The translations under genes were made by a program, and so were the position numbers. This document shows, piece after piece, positions 5,883 to 6,194 of a stretch of 6,194 bases of DNA. Source of the DNA: CAXSEA01 sp964235675 (GTDB taxonomy: Bacteria > Armatimonadota > Armatimonadia > Armatimonadales > Capsulimonadaceae); contig CAXSEA010000221.1 in the NCBI GenBank assembly GCA_964235675.1, positions 1 through 6,194 of the forward strand. Direction: 5' to 3'. The first letter of the stretch is position 1; each line of letters starts with the position of its first letter. The notes under the pieces are model-generated. The model did no database searches. It was not told where the DNA came from and was given only the letters and a program-made list of their open reading frames with translations.

Positions 5883-6018
5883 TGTGCGCGGAATGTGCTC
5901 GCGGACGCGCCAAACCTAAACCCGCGCGCCCGTGTACGAAGATGAATCTGCCTGGTCTACAGTATGCCACGGAATCGCCAATAACGGATGCAGGGCGAGA
6001 GCGCAATGCGAAAAGTCG

Positions 6019-6054
6019 AATAAACAAGCCCGGCCTAAAGATGACAGGCCGGGC
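6019..6054 (-). terminator. Intrinsic terminator for a leftward transcript entering from the right
   Basis: GCCCGGCCT (6028-6036) pairs perfectly with AGGCCGGGC (6046-6054) around a 9-nt loop. In leftward RNA the stem is followed by the U-rich UUGUUUAUU (6027-6019). This fits the end of a gene lying to the right of the window, beyond the repeats. It would separate that transcript from the BFN gene. Confidence 0.6.
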
Positions 6055-6060
6055 AGAAGA

Positions 6061-6111
6061 ACCCATCCGGCCTTTCAGGCCACCTTCCCTGTAGGGAAGG
6101 AAATATAAGAT
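6061..6111 (-). repeat. Dispersed two-hairpin palindromic repeat, copy 2 (inverted)
   Basis: All 51 bases are the exact reverse complement of copy 1 (5-55). The next four bases (6112-6115) match the other flank at three of four positions. It stands head to head with copy 3 across a 41-bp AT-rich spacer, like paired REP elements. Perfect identity over 51 bp, including the non-hairpin ATCTTATATTT end, suggests recent spread or gene conversion. Confidence 0.88.
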
Positions 6112-6152
6112 GGCGCTCTATTTTAAAACGTCCTAGAATATGGCCGTAGACT

Positions 6153-6194
6153 TTTCCTTCCCGACCGGGAAGGTGGCCTGAAAGGCCGGATGGG
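6153..6194 (+). repeat. Dispersed two-hairpin palindromic repeat, copy 3 (variant, cut by window end)
   Basis: Aligns with 13-54 of copy 1 without gaps, differing only at 6163 (T to G) and 6166 (A to C). These are the two end positions of the hairpin-1 loop, so TACA becomes GACC and the change keeps the two bases complementary. The element runs into the window end, so its right limit is unknown. The ATCTTATA flank of copies 1 and 2 is absent here, so the core probably begins near TTTCC. Confidence 0.82.

Noticed and set aside
5869..6066. N-terminal extension of the BFN gene from an ATG at 6066
   Set aside because: The extension would start inside a dispersed repeat, cross a leftward terminator at 6019-6054 and add 66 residues unlike any BFN protein. 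The GTG at 5868 has a good ribosome binding site.
5..6111. The segment between the inverted repeats as a composite transposon
   Set aside because: There is no transposase or integrase inside and no target-site duplication can be recognised. The repeats are short hairpin elements with a third copy nearby, so dispersed REP-like copies explain them better.

Overview
The window is GC-rich bacterial chromosomal DNA, apart from one short AT-rich intergenic patch. It carries four protein genes with intergenic hairpins and three copies of a dispersed palindromic element. The gene mix is an AI-2E-type permease, a secreted GloVer-repeat protein, a stand-alone glutamate formimidoyltransferase and a BFN/DUF151 protein. 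This would fit a free-living, GC-rich, non-proteobacterial lineage such as Armatimonadota, Acidobacteriota or a relative. That placement is an inference from gene content only; there is no rRNA or marker gene to settle it.

Layout. Positions 5-55 hold a two-hairpin repeat just beyond the 3' end of a leftward AI-2E family transporter gene (74-1504). A 475-bp divergent intergenic region (1505-1979) contains an AT-rich core with candidate promoters facing each way, then a structured leader for the rightward gene. That gene (1980-4115) encodes a 711-residue exported protein with seven GloVer-type repeats followed by five VCBS/FG-GAP-like calcium-loop repeats. Two strong hairpins and a candidate promoter lie between it and ftcD (4261-5187, rightward). 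ftcD converges on a leftward bifunctional-nuclease-family gene (5248-5868), with a hairpin terminator between the two. To the right are a leftward terminator (6019-6054), an exact inverted copy of the left-end repeat (6061-6111), and a third, variant copy (6153-6194) cut by the window edge.

The genes do not form one pathway. They are two divergent and two convergent single-gene units, each with its own control signals. FtcD is a folate-linked histidine-degradation enzyme, the AI-2E protein is a membrane permease, the GloVer protein is probably extracellular or surface associated, and the BFN protein is cytoplasmic. I see no transposase, integrase, CRISPR array, tRNA, rRNA, phage gene or defence system. 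The most notable points are the dispersed palindromic element, whose copies show a paired (covarying) change at the hairpin tip, and the repeat architecture of the large secreted protein. I did not find a convincing new multi-gene system.
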